A stretch of 64,000 bases of DNA from Alphaproteobacteria bacterium (GCA_030835385.1 JAURPI010000033.1:27469-91468), one strand, 5' to 3'. Positions 1 through 9,767 are shown, counted from the first letter of the stretch. Notes: generated by a model from the sequence alone, not told the origin. Numbers and translations are program-made.

Positions 1-467
1 TCTTCACCGACATACCCAGCTTCGGTGAGCGTCGTTGCATCTGCCATGGTGAATGGGACGTCCAAAATACGCGCCAATGTCTGAGCAAGCAGCGTTTTGC
101 CGCAACCGGTCGGACCGATCAGCAGAATATTAGATTTTGCAATTTCGACTTCTGCATTTTTGGCATTCGAGCCCAATCGCTTGTAGTGATTGTGGACCGC
201 AACCGAAAGCACGCGCTTGGCATGCGCTTGGTCGATCACGTAGTCATCCAACACCGTCAGAATATCTTGCGGTGTAGGCACACCTTCACGCGACTTGACC
301 AGATTGGTCTTATTCTCTTCCCGAATGATGTCCATGCACAGTTCAACGCATTCATCACAGATGAATACCGTTGGACCGGCAATCAGCTTGCGCACCTCGT
401 GCTGGCTCTTTCCACAGAAAGAACAGTAGAGGGTGTTTTTTGAATCGCCATTGGACGACTTGGTCAT
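1..467 (-). CDS. clpX: ATP-dependent Clp protease ATP-binding subunit ClpX (N-terminal part, cut by window edge)
   Basis: ClpX is the AAA+ unfoldase that feeds substrates to ClpP in the cytoplasm. About 155 codons lie in the window and the C-terminal part runs off the left edge. The N-terminal zinc-binding domain is visible with Cys15, Cys18, Cys37 and Cys40 in two CxxC pairs, the second within ICDECVELC. The Walker A segment GPTGCGKT follows around residue 120, then the conserved TEAGYVGE. The ATG at 465-467 is the natural start because the zinc finger follows within 15 residues, as usual for the family. It lies downstream of clpP on the same strand after a roughly 195-base gap that may carry its own promoter. 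Confidence 0.97.
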   Translation of the reverse strand, partial: MTKSSNGDSKNTLYCSFCGKSQHEVRKLIAGPTVFICDECVELCMDIIREENKTNLVKSREGVPTPQDILTVLDDYVIDQAHAKRVLSVAVHNHYKRLGSNAKNAEVEIAKSNILLIGPTGCGKTLLAQTLARILDVPFTMADATTLTEAGYVGE

Positions 468-662
468 TCGATCTCTCCGCGCGCCAAACCCATAATGTAT
501 GTGGGCATAAGCTTGGCCACCATATCTTGCGTTGGCCGGATGTTAAACGAGGGTTTCCGGACAATACAACGACAAAACTTTGTAAATCCGGTTAATGCCA
601 TACTGCCGGGATGGGCTTGGCACCTTCTAAAAGGGGCAGATAACTATGAAAACGACTTAGAA

Positions 663-1322
663 CTAGTCCTTTTTGTCCTCATCAGTGCCCTCTTCGTTTT
701 CGGGCTTGGGCCTTTCTGTGACTACCGTGTCAATGATGCCAAAATCTTTGGCCTCTTCAGACGTCATGTAATTGTCGCGATCCATGGCTTTTTCGATGGC
801 TTTCATGGTCTGCCCGGTATGGTCGACATAGATTTGGTTGAGCCGCGTACGAAGCGCCAGAATCTCACGGGCTTGGATTTCGATATCCGCTGCCTGCCCC
901 TGAAAACCACCGGACGGCTGGTGAATCATGATCCGAGCGTTTGGCAGCCCATAGCGTTTTTCCGCCGCACCGCCAGCCAAGAGCAAGGACCCCATGGACG
1001 CCGCCTGCCCCGTACATACAGTGGATACGGAGGGCCGGATGTATTTCATGGTGTCATAGATCGCCAATCCCGACGTCACCACACCACCAGGTGAGTTGAT
1101 ATAGAAGGCGATATCCTTGGTCGGGTTTTCTGACTCAAGAAACAACAATTGCGCACAAATCAAAGCAGAAACCTGATCATTGACCTGGCCGGTCAGGAAA
1201 ATGATCCGTTCCTTAAGCAACCGAGAAAAGATGTCATACGACCGTTCTCCGCGGTTCGTTTGTTCAACCACCATGGGCACAAGCGTATTGTTGAAAACCT
1301 CTATCGGATCGCGATCTTCCAT
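663..1322 (-). CDS. clpP: ATP-dependent Clp protease proteolytic subunit ClpP
   Basis: This is the tetradecameric serine peptidase of the ClpXP and ClpAP complexes. The 219-residue protein carries the catalytic triad at Ser109 (in GQAASMGS), His134 (in MIHQPSGG) and Asp183 (in MDRDNYMT), spaced as in the Escherichia coli enzyme. The C-terminus has an acidic and lysine-rich tail, normal for alphaproteobacteria. It sits between tig and clpX on the same strand, the classical tig-clpP-clpX order, so the three products act together in protein quality control. Confidence 0.98.
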   Translation of the reverse strand: MEDRDPIEVFNNTLVPMVVEQTNRGERSYDIFSRLLKERIIFLTGQVNDQVSALICAQLLFLESENPTKDIAFYINSPGGVVTSGLAIYDTMKYIRPSVSTVCTGQAASMGSLLLAGGAAEKRYGLPNARIMIHQPSGGFQGQAADIEIQAREILALRTRLNQIYVDHTGQTMKAIEKAMDRDNYMTSEEAKDFGIIDTVVTERPKPENEEGTDEDKKD

Positions 1323-1374
1323 AAACTCTCTCGTGACTCTCTCAGGTTAACTATTCGAACCCCGCCAATATGCC

Positions 1375-2730
1375 CTAGTTGGCGCTGGGAACTGGTCCGT
1401 CTGTTTCTGTGGCTCCGGTCAATTCTACCAGTTCTTCAGGTGTAACTGTCTTTTCTGTCACTTGGGCAAGCTCGAGGAGGAAGTCAATTACCTTATCCTC
1501 AAATAGCGGTGCACGAACCTGCTCAATGGCCTGCGGATTGTTCTGGTAATAGCTGACCACAGCCTCTTCCTGACCTGGGAAACGAGACGCTTCCCGGCCA
1601 ATGGCCTGGGATAGCTCTTCTGGAGCTACAGTCAGGTTGTTCTTTTGCCCAACCTCAGAGAGCAGCAATCCAAGACGCACGCGACGTTCTGCAATCTTGC
1701 GATAGTCTGCCCGCAGTTCATCGTCACTTTTGCCTTCATCGTCCGGATCGAGCTGATTGGCTTCTTTCGCCTGCTCCACTTGCTTCCAAATGGTATTGAA
1801 CTCTGAGTCCAGCATCGCCGGCGGGACTTCGAAATCATGGCTGTCAGACAAATGGTCGAGCAATTCGCGCTTGGTCTTCATCCGCGACAGATAGGTGTAG
1901 TCCTGCTCGATCTGGCCTTTTACAGCGTCTTTCAAAGCCGCCAAGTCATCAAAAGCCATGGACTTGGCAAAGTCTTCATCGATCGCCGGAGTTTCAAGAG
2001 CTTCAATACCTTTGAGGGTGACTTTAAAGACCGCCGGCTTACCGGCGAGATCACTGCTGTGATAGTCCTCGGGGAACGTCACTTCGATGTCTTTCTCGCC
2101 ATCGATTTCCATCCCAACGACCTGCTCTTCAAAACCCGGAATAAACCGGTTCGAACCAAGTTCCAGTTGGAAGTCGTCAGCTTTGCCGCCTTCGAACTCT
2201 TCGCCGTCAACACTGCCAACGAAATCAATGACAACCACATCGGCCATAGCCGCCGGACGCTTATCTTTGAGCGGAGCCGATTTCTTGTTGTTTTCCGCCA
2301 TCTTAGAGATGGTTTCATCAACCTCTTTATCACCCGCTGTGGCGACCAATTTCTCGATCTTGAAGGACGACAAATCAGTCACTTCAATTTCAGGAAGGAG
2401 TTCTACTGCGATCGAGAATTCCAGATCTTCTCCAGCTTCAAAGGAGACCAGATCAATCTTCGGCTGAACCGCCGGCTTGAGCTCTTTCTCTTCGATCGCT
2501 TTCTGGGTCGATTCCTGAATTGCGGTTTCGACAACTTCTCCACGCACAGACTCCCCAAACCGCTTTCTGAGCAGGTTCATGGGAACTTTGCCTGGCCGGA
2601 AGCCTGGCAGCCGCACTTGTTTGCCCACTTCGGTAAGGCGATCGGTAATCTTGCCTTCGATCTCTTGCGCACCAATGACGACGCTAAGTTCGCGCTTTAA
2701 GCCTTCAGAGCTTTTCTCAGTAATCTGCAT
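1375..2730 (-). CDS. tig: Trigger factor
   Basis: Trigger factor is the ribosome-associated chaperone and peptidyl-prolyl isomerase that meets nascent chains. The 451-residue protein has the N-terminal ribosome-binding domain with a GFRPGKVP signature near residue 45, a central FKBP-type domain (about residues 150-245) and a helical C-terminal domain. The ATG at 2728-2730 (MQITEKS) is preferred: a longer open frame extends to 2892 but would run through the tRNA-Leu gene, and AAGGG lies just upstream of this ATG. It is the first gene of the tig-clpP-clpX series. Confidence 0.97.
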   Translation of the reverse strand: MQITEKSSEGLKRELSVVIGAQEIEGKITDRLTEVGKQVRLPGFRPGKVPMNLLRKRFGESVRGEVVETAIQESTQKAIEEKELKPAVQPKIDLVSFEAGEDLEFSIAVELLPEIEVTDLSSFKIEKLVATAGDKEVDETISKMAENNKKSAPLKDKRPAAMADVVVIDFVGSVDGEEFEGGKADDFQLELGSNRFIPGFEEQVVGMEIDGEKDIEVTFPEDYHSSDLAGKPAVFKVTLKGIEALETPAIDEDFAKSMAFDDLAALKDAVKGQIEQDYTYLSRMKTKRELLDHLSDSHDFEVPPAMLDSEFNTIWKQVEQAKEANQLDPDDEGKSDDELRADYRKIAERRVRLGLLLSEVGQKNNLTVAPEELSQAIGREASRFPGQEEAVVSYYQNNPQAIEQVRAPLFEDKVIDFLLELAQVTEKTVTPEELVELTGATETDGPVPSAN

Positions 2731-2848
2731 CTTTTTACCCTTAGGTGGCCGCTTATTCGCGCCACTGATTATTCGACGTCTCCGTCCCAAAACTGTTTTG
2801 CGCGTGGTCGCGCACTTGTGCCCAAATTCTTCGCCTCGACAGACCGGA

Positions 2849-2935
2849 TGGTGCGGGTGAAGGGACTTGAACCCCCACGACTTTGCAGTCACCAGGACCT
2901 AAACCTGGCGCGTCTACCAATTCCGCCACACCCGC
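2849..2935 (-). tRNA. tRNA-Leu, anticodon UAG
   Basis: The minus strand folds as a class II tRNA of 87 bases: acceptor GCGGGTG pairs with CACCCGC, and the D arm, long variable arm and TPsiC arm with GGTTCAAGTCC are present. The anticodon stem CCAGG/CCTGG encloses the loop TTTAGGT, giving anticodon TAG (UAG), leucine. The terminal CCA is encoded at 2849-2851. It lies between nnr and tig, both on the same strand. Confidence 0.97.
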
Positions 2936-2949
2936 TTACCGGCCAAGAC

Positions 2950-2964
2950 GGCGGCAACGCCGCC
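2950..2964 (-). terminator. GC-rich hairpin between nnr and tRNA-Leu, possible terminator
   Basis: GGCGGC and GCCGCC form a perfect 6-bp stem with a 3-base loop, placed between the end of nnr and the tRNA-Leu gene. No clear run of U follows in either direction, so it may be a weak terminator or an RNA-processing structure. Confidence 0.35.
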
Positions 2965-3023
2965 TTCGTTTAATGGCCCAGCGGCCAATAGGCAACACCC
3001 AACCGAAGCCATCGGGCATTATC

Positions 3024-4517
3024 TTACCAGGCGTTTTCCAGCACTTCAGGGATTGCATCGACCAAATCTTCTGCAATCAGGCCTGGCCCCAACTGTTGGG
3101 CCGCTTCTCCATGCAGCCAAACTCCCGCACAGCCTGCCTCCCAAGCCGTTAGCCCTTGAGCCAATAATCCGCAGATCAGCCCGGCTAGAACATCGCCAGA
3201 GCCAGCGGTTGCCAGCCACGGCGGCGCATTGACCGACATGGCGGCTCTGTCGTCGGGGGCGGCAATAACCGTATCACTACCCTTGAATACAACCACGGCT
3301 CCGCTTTTCTTTGCGGCGGTGCGAGCTCGGGTCAGCTTGTCGACCTCCTCGTTCTTGCCAAATAAGCGAGCAAACTCCCCCTCGTGCGGGGTTAGCACCA
3401 CATCCTGACCACTGGACTTAATTGATGAAAACAGCGTTTCAGCCTCTTCTGAAAAGCTAGTGAGCGCATCGGCATCAAGTACGATTGATCTCCCGCCAGA
3501 CAAAAGCCCGACTACCGACGCCATGGTGCCTTCGCCAACACCAAACCCAGGCCCAATGAGCACCGACGAGGCCCGCTGATCTGCCAAAAACCTTGAGTCT
3601 GTAATGGCCTCAAACATCAGACCGGGCGCCTCTTCCAGGTACAGCGGCCTTGCCTCCTTTGGCGCACAAACTTTGACCAACCCTGCCCCCACACGCCGAG
3701 CTGATGCTGAGGCGAGACTTGCGGCGCCGCTCATCTTGACGCTGCCATACACCAGAGCCAGACCTCGCTTGTACTTGTGGTCTTCTGATCCTAGCGGCTC
3801 TGGCAATCGCCAAGGGCCTGGGCCGTTGACCACGATGTCAGGTTTGAGATCGCCCAGCACATGCCCCGGAATCCCAATGTCAGCGACGACCAATTCGCCG
3901 CATAAATCGCGGCCTGGCAGCATGATATGACCTGGCTTTGGCCGAAAAAACGTGACTGTAAGCGCACATGACAGAGCCGCCGCCTCGATGCCACCGACAA
4001 CCGCGCCGGTATCGCCAGATACACCACTCGGAATATCAACTGCGATACAGGGCGTTTGGCTCTGCCTTAGAGCCTTTATGACTGTGGCAGCCGCCCCGTC
4101 GAGCGGTCGAGATAAACCCGCACCAAACAGCGCATCGACGACGAGCCGCCCCCAATCAGAGAGGTCTTCGGTCAGCCCCTCAATCTTGCCACCGATGGCT
4201 TGCCACCGTTCAGCGTTGACCGCAGCGTCGCCTAATAACGTTGAAGCATCCCCTAACAGCCCGAGGCGCACCGGCCACCCGGCTTTGCGCAGCAGCCGCG
4301 CGATGACAAACCCATCCCCGCCATTGTTACCAGGTCCGCAAAGCACCACGGTCCGGCACCTGGGCCAACGCTGCCGTATGGCCCGGTCCACCTGAAACCC
4401 CGCCGCTTCCATTAGGGATAAACTGGGTATGCCACATTGCTCAGCAGCCTGATCAACCCTGTACATCTGCGCCGTTGTCAATACCGAATGACCCTGAATA
4501 TCCAACCCGTCGCCCAT
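3024..4517 (-). CDS. nnr: Bifunctional NAD(P)H-hydrate repair enzyme Nnr (epimerase and ADP-dependent dehydratase)
   Basis: Nnr restores hydrated NADH and NADPH. The N-terminal YjeF_N epimerase domain (about residues 12-215) has the GPGNNGGDG signature at 61-69. The C-terminal ribokinase-like dehydratase domain (about 230-497) carries LTPHEGEFARLF and the ATP-site GSGDVLAG signature near its end. The length of 497 residues fits the fused family. The start at 4515-4517 lies about 12 residues ahead of the usual N-terminus (LTTAQMYRVD), so a slightly later start is possible. It is divergent from dadA. Confidence 0.95.
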   Translation of the reverse strand: MGDGLDIQGHSVLTTAQMYRVDQAAEQCGIPSLSLMEAAGFQVDRAIRQRWPRCRTVVLCGPGNNGGDGFVIARLLRKAGWPVRLGLLGDASTLLGDAAVNAERWQAIGGKIEGLTEDLSDWGRLVVDALFGAGLSRPLDGAAATVIKALRQSQTPCIAVDIPSGVSGDTGAVVGGIEAAALSCALTVTFFRPKPGHIMLPGRDLCGELVVADIGIPGHVLGDLKPDIVVNGPGPWRLPEPLGSEDHKYKRGLALVYGSVKMSGAASLASASARRVGAGLVKVCAPKEARPLYLEEAPGLMFEAITDSRFLADQRASSVLIGPGFGVGEGTMASVVGLLSGGRSIVLDADALTSFSEEAETLFSSIKSSGQDVVLTPHEGEFARLFGKNEEVDKLTRARTAAKKSGAVVVFKGSDTVIAAPDDRAAMSVNAPPWLATAGSGDVLAGLICGLLAQGLTAWEAGCAGVWLHGEAAQQLGPGLIAEDLVDAIPEVLENAW

Positions 4518-4664
4518 ATATTAATAGCTTCCTATGTTTTTGTTCATGGATGAGCAGACATGCGGCTTGAGCGATGGTGTCCGCCGCAGCGATCGTCTAT
4601 ATACCGCGCTAATGATAGCGTGCCCTAAACATAGCCCAAACCTATACCTTCGAGGGCCAACCCG

Positions 4665-5924
4665 ATGAAAGTCGCAGTCCTCGGAGCCGGTGTCATTGGT
4701 GTATCGACAGCCCATGCGCTGAGCATGCTAGGCCATGAGGTCGTCGTCATTGACCGTCAACAATCCGTTGCGCAGGAAACCAGCTTCGCAAATGGCGGCC
4801 AGATATCAGCCACCCACACTACCCCCTGGGCGGCGCCCCATGTCCCCTTTCAAGCTTTCAAGTGGATGTTTCAAGCCGATGCACCGCTTTTGATCAAACC
4901 TTTGCGGTGGGATCCTGCCTTATGGCGCTGGGGTTTGCGTTTCCTGGCCAATTGCACCTCACGCCATGCGGCGTCGAACTTTGAAAAAGCGTTACGGGTT
5001 GCCAATTATAGCCGGGGCGTATTACGGGCGTGGCGCCAGCGGGAAGGCCTGCAATACAACCAGACAACCGGCGGTCTGCTCTATGTCTTTCGAGATCACA
5101 ATGCGTTAGACGCGGGATTTACTACGGCCAACAAACTGGGTGATTACGGCCTGTCACAGGCCTGTCTTGATCGGGATGCTTTGCTGGCCGAGGAACCTGC
5201 CCTGGCCGACGCCGAGGTTCCATTGGTTGGCGGCGTGTTGAGCCCGGAGGATGAAACCGGGGATGCCCACCTGTTTTCTGAAACTTTAGCTAAGATAGCT
5301 CAGTACAAGGCTGTCACTTTCAGGTTCAGCACATCAATTCGAGCATTTATCACCGGCAATCGAGAGATCACCGGCATCGCCACCGACCAGGGCACCATCG
5401 ACGCCGATGCCTATGTCGTATGCCTGGCCAGCGAAACACCGCGATTGTTAGCGCCTTTGGGTTTGGATATCCCAATCTACCCCGCCAAGGGGTACTCGAT
5501 GACCAGCCCGATTACCTCGAGTGACGCGGCACCTCAGCGGAGTATTACAGACGAAAGCAAATTCGTTGTCATCACCCGCCTGAACGACCAACTTCGGGCA
5601 GCGGGAACGGCGGAACTAGCGGGATGGAACCGCACGCTTGATCCGGTGCGTCTATCACCGATTGTCGCGGCCACGCGGTCGTTATTTCCAAATGCGGCAG
5701 ACTATAGTCGCATTGAGCCGTGGTGTGGGTTACGCCCAGCCACGCCTGATTCGGTGCCGATTATTGGGGCAACGCCTTTTGACAATCTATTTCTCAACAC
5801 CGGCCATGGGACCTTGGGTTGGACTATGGCTTGTGGATCAGGACAAGCCGTCGCTGACCTCATATCTGGTCGAACCCCTGACATCGATCTCGAAGGATTA
5901 GGCCTAGACCGCTTTAGCGGTTAA
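4665..5924 (+). CDS. dadA: D-amino acid dehydrogenase, small subunit type (DadA-like)
   Basis: This is a FAD-dependent membrane-associated oxidoreductase of the DAO family that deaminates D-amino acids to keto acids and passes electrons to the respiratory chain. The 419-residue protein opens with the dinucleotide-binding fold VLGAGVIGVSTA and the following acidic residue in VVVIDR. It continues with TSFANGGQIS, typical of DadA, and ends with the FAD-contacting GHGTLGWTMACGSG. The start is ATG at 4665. No alanine racemase gene lies beside it, so the substrate range cannot be fixed from context. A small inverted repeat overlaps the stop codon. Confidence 0.93.
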   Translation: MKVAVLGAGVIGVSTAHALSMLGHEVVVIDRQQSVAQETSFANGGQISATHTTPWAAPHVPFQAFKWMFQADAPLLIKPLRWDPALWRWGLRFLANCTSRHAASNFEKALRVANYSRGVLRAWRQREGLQYNQTTGGLLYVFRDHNALDAGFTTANKLGDYGLSQACLDRDALLAEEPALADAEVPLVGGVLSPEDETGDAHLFSETLAKIAQYKAVTFRFSTSIRAFITGNREITGIATDQGTIDADAYVVCLASETPRLLAPLGLDIPIYPAKGYSMTSPITSSDAAPQRSITDESKFVVITRLNDQLRAAGTAELAGWNRTLDPVRLSPIVAATRSLFPNAADYSRIEPWCGLRPATPDSVPIIGATPFDNLFLNTGHGTLGWTMACGSGQAVADLISGRTPDIDLEGLGLDRFSG

Positions 5925-6055
5925 AAATTCTTGTAAGAAGTGTTTCATATCACATTGTTTTCAATGGATAAATGATCCTAGCGGTTCGACCGCACCCCAG
6001 CCCTAAACCAATGCCATATCGGTAAGGCCGATTGGCAGCCCTATTACATACCATG

Positions 6056-6586
6056 CTATTTTGTAGTGAGAGGCTGGTGTGAAAGATCCACATTCAATCC
6101 CAGTTGGCGAATGAGGATGATGGTGTCTGATTCCCCCCAGCGTTCAACCACCATGCCGTCCTTAAATCGGAAGATATCCATGGCTGTGAATTTGAACGGG
6201 CGGCCCGTTGCCGGGTTGCCCATCATAATCCCGGATTGCGTGCCCCAGACAGTCATCCGGGTAGACACCATGTCATCTGAGCAAATAATCAAATCATTCC
6301 GGATTTGACGGTCCGGAGAGGCCACTTTTGAAGCACTGAACATACGCTCCAATTGGGCGGCGCTACCTCTGGTTTGCTCTGCACCACCCGCATCGCTGTT
6401 ATTGCTGAGAAATCCCTCAGCGTAGAATTCCCCTGCCCGGCTTCCGTCACGTTGTTTAAACAGCACATCGAACAAGGCCAGGTAGGCATTGAGGTTCTCC
6501 TCGTTGCCGTCGCAACGAATTTCTGTCGCCGTGGCTGGTGTAATAATACCTAATCCAAAAATTGCCGCGATTACCAATGAACGCAT
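6056..6586 (-). CDS. Secreted SnoaL-like (NTF2-fold) protein, paralogue A
   Basis: The 176-residue product has a Sec signal peptide (about residues 1-20, ending ATA) and an NTF2/SnoaL-like fold with FYAEGF, MDIFRFKDGMVVERWGE and a C-terminal RQLGL. Such small folds serve as cyclases, isomerases or ligand binders, and the function here is unknown. Cys25 and Cys102 are its conserved cysteines and could form a disulfide in the periplasm. It is clearly paralogous to the product at 63107-63622, sharing the CDG start, DAGG, the second cysteine and VVERWG. It is divergent from the CopD-like gene. Confidence 0.8.
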   Translation of the reverse strand: MRSLVIAAIFGLGIITPATATEIRCDGNEENLNAYLALFDVLFKQRDGSRAGEFYAEGFLSNNSDAGGAEQTRGSAAQLERMFSASKVASPDRQIRNDLIICSDDMVSTRMTVWGTQSGIMMGNPATGRPFKFTAMDIFRFKDGMVVERWGESDTIILIRQLGLNVDLSHQPLTTK

Positions 6587-6740
6587 AGCGCACTCCTTGT
6601 CTGACGTGCTCGACCAAATTGATATTCCTAGACATAGCTTTATTGGCCCTCAAATGTGCCTTTAATTCCTACGCTGGCTCTCTTGCCGACCGGCCCCAGC
6701 GGGCCTAAAAACAAAACTCATATGCACAAGGAACACTGCC

Positions 6741-7199
6741 ATGCTCTGGAACCTCTCAAACGTCCTCCATACCCTCGCTTCTGTTGTCTGGGTTGGAGGT
6801 ATGTTCTTCGCCTATATGGCACTGAGGCCATCTATGGCAGGGCTCAATCCGGAAGATGCGCTGCCCCTGTGGCGTCGCACATTGCAAATCTTCCTTCGCT
6901 GGGTCTTGGGCACCGTTGTCGTGCTGTGGGCAACGGGCATTTACATGATGTTCTTCGTGCTGTCAGGCTTCGGCGCAGCGGGTATCCACGTGGACACCAT
7001 GTTCACCATCGCCCTGGTCATGACCGGACTGTTTTTCTATCTCAATCACGGTCCATTCCGGGTGTTCAAATACGCGGCTGATTCCCGTGATTTCGAAACC
7101 GCCGGACAGCAGCTTCAGAAGGTCCGTAAAATCGTAGCAACTAATCTGGTATTGGGCGTGCTGACCATCGTAATCGCTGCCTGGGGCGCGGCGGGGTAA
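6741..7199 (+). CDS. CopD-like integral membrane protein
   Basis: The product is a 152-residue membrane protein with four predicted transmembrane helices (about residues 5-27, 48-72, 84-104 and 128-150). The N-terminal helix carries the LHTLASVVWVGGMFF pattern, with a histidine and a VWVGGM motif typical of the copper-resistance D superfamily. Members are proposed to handle copper or heme in the inner membrane, but many are uncharacterised. No copC or other copper gene adjoins it, so the metal assignment is inference from the family. The start is ATG at 6741. Confidence 0.75.
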   Translation: MLWNLSNVLHTLASVVWVGGMFFAYMALRPSMAGLNPEDALPLWRRTLQIFLRWVLGTVVVLWATGIYMMFFVLSGFGAAGIHVDTMFTIALVMTGLFFYLNHGPFRVFKYAADSRDFETAGQQLQKVRKIVATNLVLGVLTIVIAAWGAAG

Positions 7200-7366
7200 A
7201 AAACTCCACCAGACGATCCGACTCAATAAAACCAGGGAGTTCAACGCGCCGGCTGAACCATACTCGTTTGTATATTTTCTAAGGGCCTGAATTCAAACGA
7301 AGGTGCCCTCTAAACCCCTTGGTGCATGGGCTCGTTCCTCGCTATTCGCCAAAAATTTTTTACGGC

Positions 7367-8266
7367 TTACGACCCACCGCCCTGACGCTTATCATCGACG
7401 TGAATCTTAAATTCTTCAAGCATGGTCGTCCGCGCGTTGACGTCCTGCTGCGGCGCTCGCAAATAATCGGGATCGTTCTTCTCCAGATACTCTCGAAACT
7501 GAGGCCTGATGTCCGCCTTGCCATTCATCAGTTTGCTGCCGCGAGTTGCAGCAACCATGCCACCTTCCCACTGCCCCATTTCCATCCAGGGAAACCACTG
7601 GCGCACGGAATTCCAGACAGAAATACAGGGCGCGCTTGTTAGGTCGGGATTATCCAAGTCCGACTTCTTGCAGGCAAAATTATACAAGCCCGCTCCCTGA
7701 TAAAAGTCGCTGCCGACATAGGCCGGATACTCTTCGCGATCCATCGGGTTCGGTCCAAAGAACATCAAGTCGCGATAGAACATCACGTCATCTCCGATGG
7801 CATAAAAATTGTAGTGCCAAGGCCCGTTTTCGCCTTGCACACGATAAGGCGAATTGACGTAAGGGTTGCGTAGATGAAACACAGGCACGGTGCGTTCAAT
7901 GAATGGGTTGTACCATTCGTTGATCACCTCACCTGTTTCCGCATCTGTGTAAAAAAGCGCCTCGCGGTTGTACCAGGCAAAGCCGTAATCGGTGCGCTCC
8001 ACCCGACTAATTGTTAGAGCTTCAGTGCCAAACAATGCCCGCGGTTTGCGGTTTGGAATGTGGCTATGAATCATCCCCCGTGACCAGAAGATCACTTCAC
8101 CACCCGCCGTATCAGCCCGGGCCTTGATATAGCCTTCTAAGTTTCCTGCAGGGTCATTGAGATCGAGGGGCTGGGTCGCTGCTTTGCTTTGAGTTGCAGC
8201 AGTCGCTGCCGCACCTCCAGCCAAGGCCACAACCGCTGCTCGCCGAGTTACAGTCTGATCCGTCAT
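7367..8266 (-). CDS. DUF1838 family protein with Tat signal
   Basis: The 299-residue product begins with a twin-arginine signal (Arg8-Arg9 in TVTRRAAVV, then an alanine-rich hydrophobic stretch and a cleavage site near residue 30), so it should be exported folded. The mature part resembles DUF1838 proteins: a segment on genre of FTDAETGEV, NEWYNPF and VFHLRNPYV, and tryptophan-rich C-terminal blocks such as WFPWMEMGQW. No enzymatic function is established for the family. It is followed on the same strand by nothing, and it lies downstream of the MDR oxidoreductase gene with a short gap, so cotranscription is likely. Confidence 0.75.
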   Translation of the reverse strand: MTDQTVTRRAAVVALAGGAAATAATQSKAATQPLDLNDPAGNLEGYIKARADTAGGEVIFWSRGMIHSHIPNRKPRALFGTEALTISRVERTDYGFAWYNREALFYTDAETGEVINEWYNPFIERTVPVFHLRNPYVNSPYRVQGENGPWHYNFYAIGDDVMFYRDLMFFGPNPMDREEYPAYVGSDFYQGAGLYNFACKKSDLDNPDLTSAPCISVWNSVRQWFPWMEMGQWEGGMVAATRGSKLMNGKADIRPQFREYLEKNDPDYLRAPQQDVNARTTMLEEFKIHVDDKRQGGGS

Positions 8267-8301
8267 TGTCCACTCCTCCCTACGGTTTGTAGGGACTGAG
8301 C

Positions 8302-9339
8302 TTAAAACGGATCAGGGCTAACCTGCACCAACTGTTTGCCCTTGTTTTTACTGTCGTACAGACGGATAAGGGCCTCCGGCATCCGTTCGATGCCGTCGAG
8401 AATATCTTCCTGGTACGTCAACCGACCTTCACGGATCCATTGCACCATGTCGCTCTCAGCCTCAGCCAGGCGCGGCGCATAGTCATAGATTAGAAAGCCC
8501 TGCATAAATGCATTTAGCCGCCCGATTTTGTAGGCGTTCTTAATCGGCCTTGGACTACCATCCCCGATGTACTGACTAATTTGCCCGCACGCCACGATGC
8601 GCGCGTATTTATTGATCCGCGCCAGCCCTTCATCAAGAATTTCGCCGCCAACGTTGTCGAAGAAGACATCAATTCCGTCTGGACAGGTAGCATCCATCTG
8701 CGCGCCGATATCCCCATCTCGATAATTGATCGCGGCGTCATAGCCCAAGCTATCCACCAGCAGCTCGCATTTTTCTTTAGAGCCGGCAATTCCAATAGTT
8801 TTGCAGCCACGAATTTTTGCGATTTGCCCCACGTTTGAACCAACTCCGCCAGCCGCACCTGACACAAGAACCGTCTCGCCGGCGACCGGCTTGCCGATAT
8901 CGAACAACCCGAAGTAGGCCGTGAACCCGGTCATACCGAGTACACCCAGCGCCGTAGAGACAGGAACTTCTCTTTGACTAACCTTGTACATCAGGTAATA
9001 GGGTGAACCATCAGCGACCGCGTACTGCTGCCATCCCATTTTCCCATGCACGATGTCGCCGGGCATGTAGTCGGGATTCTTAGAGGTCACGACCTGTCCG
9101 ACACCCCGGCCTCGCATGACGTCACCAATCTCCAGTGGCTCTTCAATACCAGCGCCATCAAGCATGTAGAAACGCATCACCGGTGCCAGCGAGGAATAAA
9201 TCACGCGAATGACAAACTCGCCGTCTTTGGGCTCAGGAATGGGCGCCTCGTGAAGTTTGAAGTCGCTTTCCCTCACCGCTCGCTCAATCGGTCGGTCTGC
9301 AAGTTGCCATTGTAGGTTCGTTTTGGGCATATCAATCAT
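8302..9339 (-). CDS. NADP-dependent MDR-superfamily oxidoreductase (zinc-independent, leukotriene/curcumin-reductase type)
   Basis: The 345-residue protein belongs to the zinc-free medium-chain reductases that reduce activated double bonds with NADPH. It has the nucleotide-binding GAAGGVGSNVGQ segment, GSKEKCELL and the DVFFDNVGGEILD segment typical of this group. The ATG at 9337-9339 (MIDMPKTN) is preferred because homologues start near this point. An in-frame ATG at 9396 would overlap the upstream truncated hydrolase gene as ATGA but has no evident ribosome binding site. The substrate is unknown. Confidence 0.88.
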   Translation of the reverse strand: MIDMPKTNLQWQLADRPIERAVRESDFKLHEAPIPEPKDGEFVIRVIYSSLAPVMRFYMLDGAGIEEPLEIGDVMRGRGVGQVVTSKNPDYMPGDIVHGKMGWQQYAVADGSPYYLMYKVSQREVPVSTALGVLGMTGFTAYFGLFDIGKPVAGETVLVSGAAGGVGSNVGQIAKIRGCKTIGIAGSKEKCELLVDSLGYDAAINYRDGDIGAQMDATCPDGIDVFFDNVGGEILDEGLARINKYARIVACGQISQYIGDGSPRPIKNAYKIGRLNAFMQGFLIYDYAPRLAEAESDMVQWIREGRLTYQEDILDGIERMPEALIRLYDSKNKGKQLVQVSPDPF

Positions 9340-9392
9340 GAGAAACTCTCGGGAGAAATTGTTAGGTCGACAAAGATGTCCGGACTTTAACT

Positions 9393-9767
9393 TCATTTTC
9401 TAACGTTCGGTGCAGCCGCCAACACGGCGGTGGCGCCAAGGGAGTGACTAATCAGAATAGCAGGCGCTTCGTGCTCTTTTTCCAGATACGCCACAGCTTC
9501 AAGTAAGTCCTGAACGTTCGACAAAAAGTTGTTGTTGGCGAACTCTACATCGGACGCTCCAAGACCTGTAAAATCGAAACGCAGAACGGCAATTCCCTCT
9601 GCACTCAATTCAGCCGCAATGCGAGACGCGGCGAATATGTCTTTGGAACAAGTAAAAAAGTGCGCGAAGAGTGCGAAGGCCTTCGGTTCACCGTCTGGCA
9701 GGTCTAGGCGTGCGGCCAATGTCTCGCCCGAATGACCGGGGAATACTATTTTGCGGCTCTCTGCCAT
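9393..9767 (-). pseudogene. Truncated alpha/beta hydrolase (N-terminal part of a hydrolase/OsmC-type protein)
   Basis: The open frame encodes 124 residues matching only the start of an alpha/beta hydrolase of the type often fused to an OsmC domain. The nucleophile elbow is present as SHSLGA (serine of GxSxG), but the frame stops about 14 residues later, so the acid and histidine of the triad and any OsmC part are missing. A good ribosome binding site (AGAAGGA) precedes the ATG at 9765-9767, so a short protein may still be made. The stop overlaps an in-frame ATG of the next gene. The likeliest explanation is a deletion remnant. Confidence 0.72.

Noticed and set aside
2731..2892. Open frame extending tig upstream to an ATG at 2892
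   Set aside because: It reads through the tRNA-Leu gene; the internal ATG at 2730 has a ribosome binding site and matches trigger factor N-termini.
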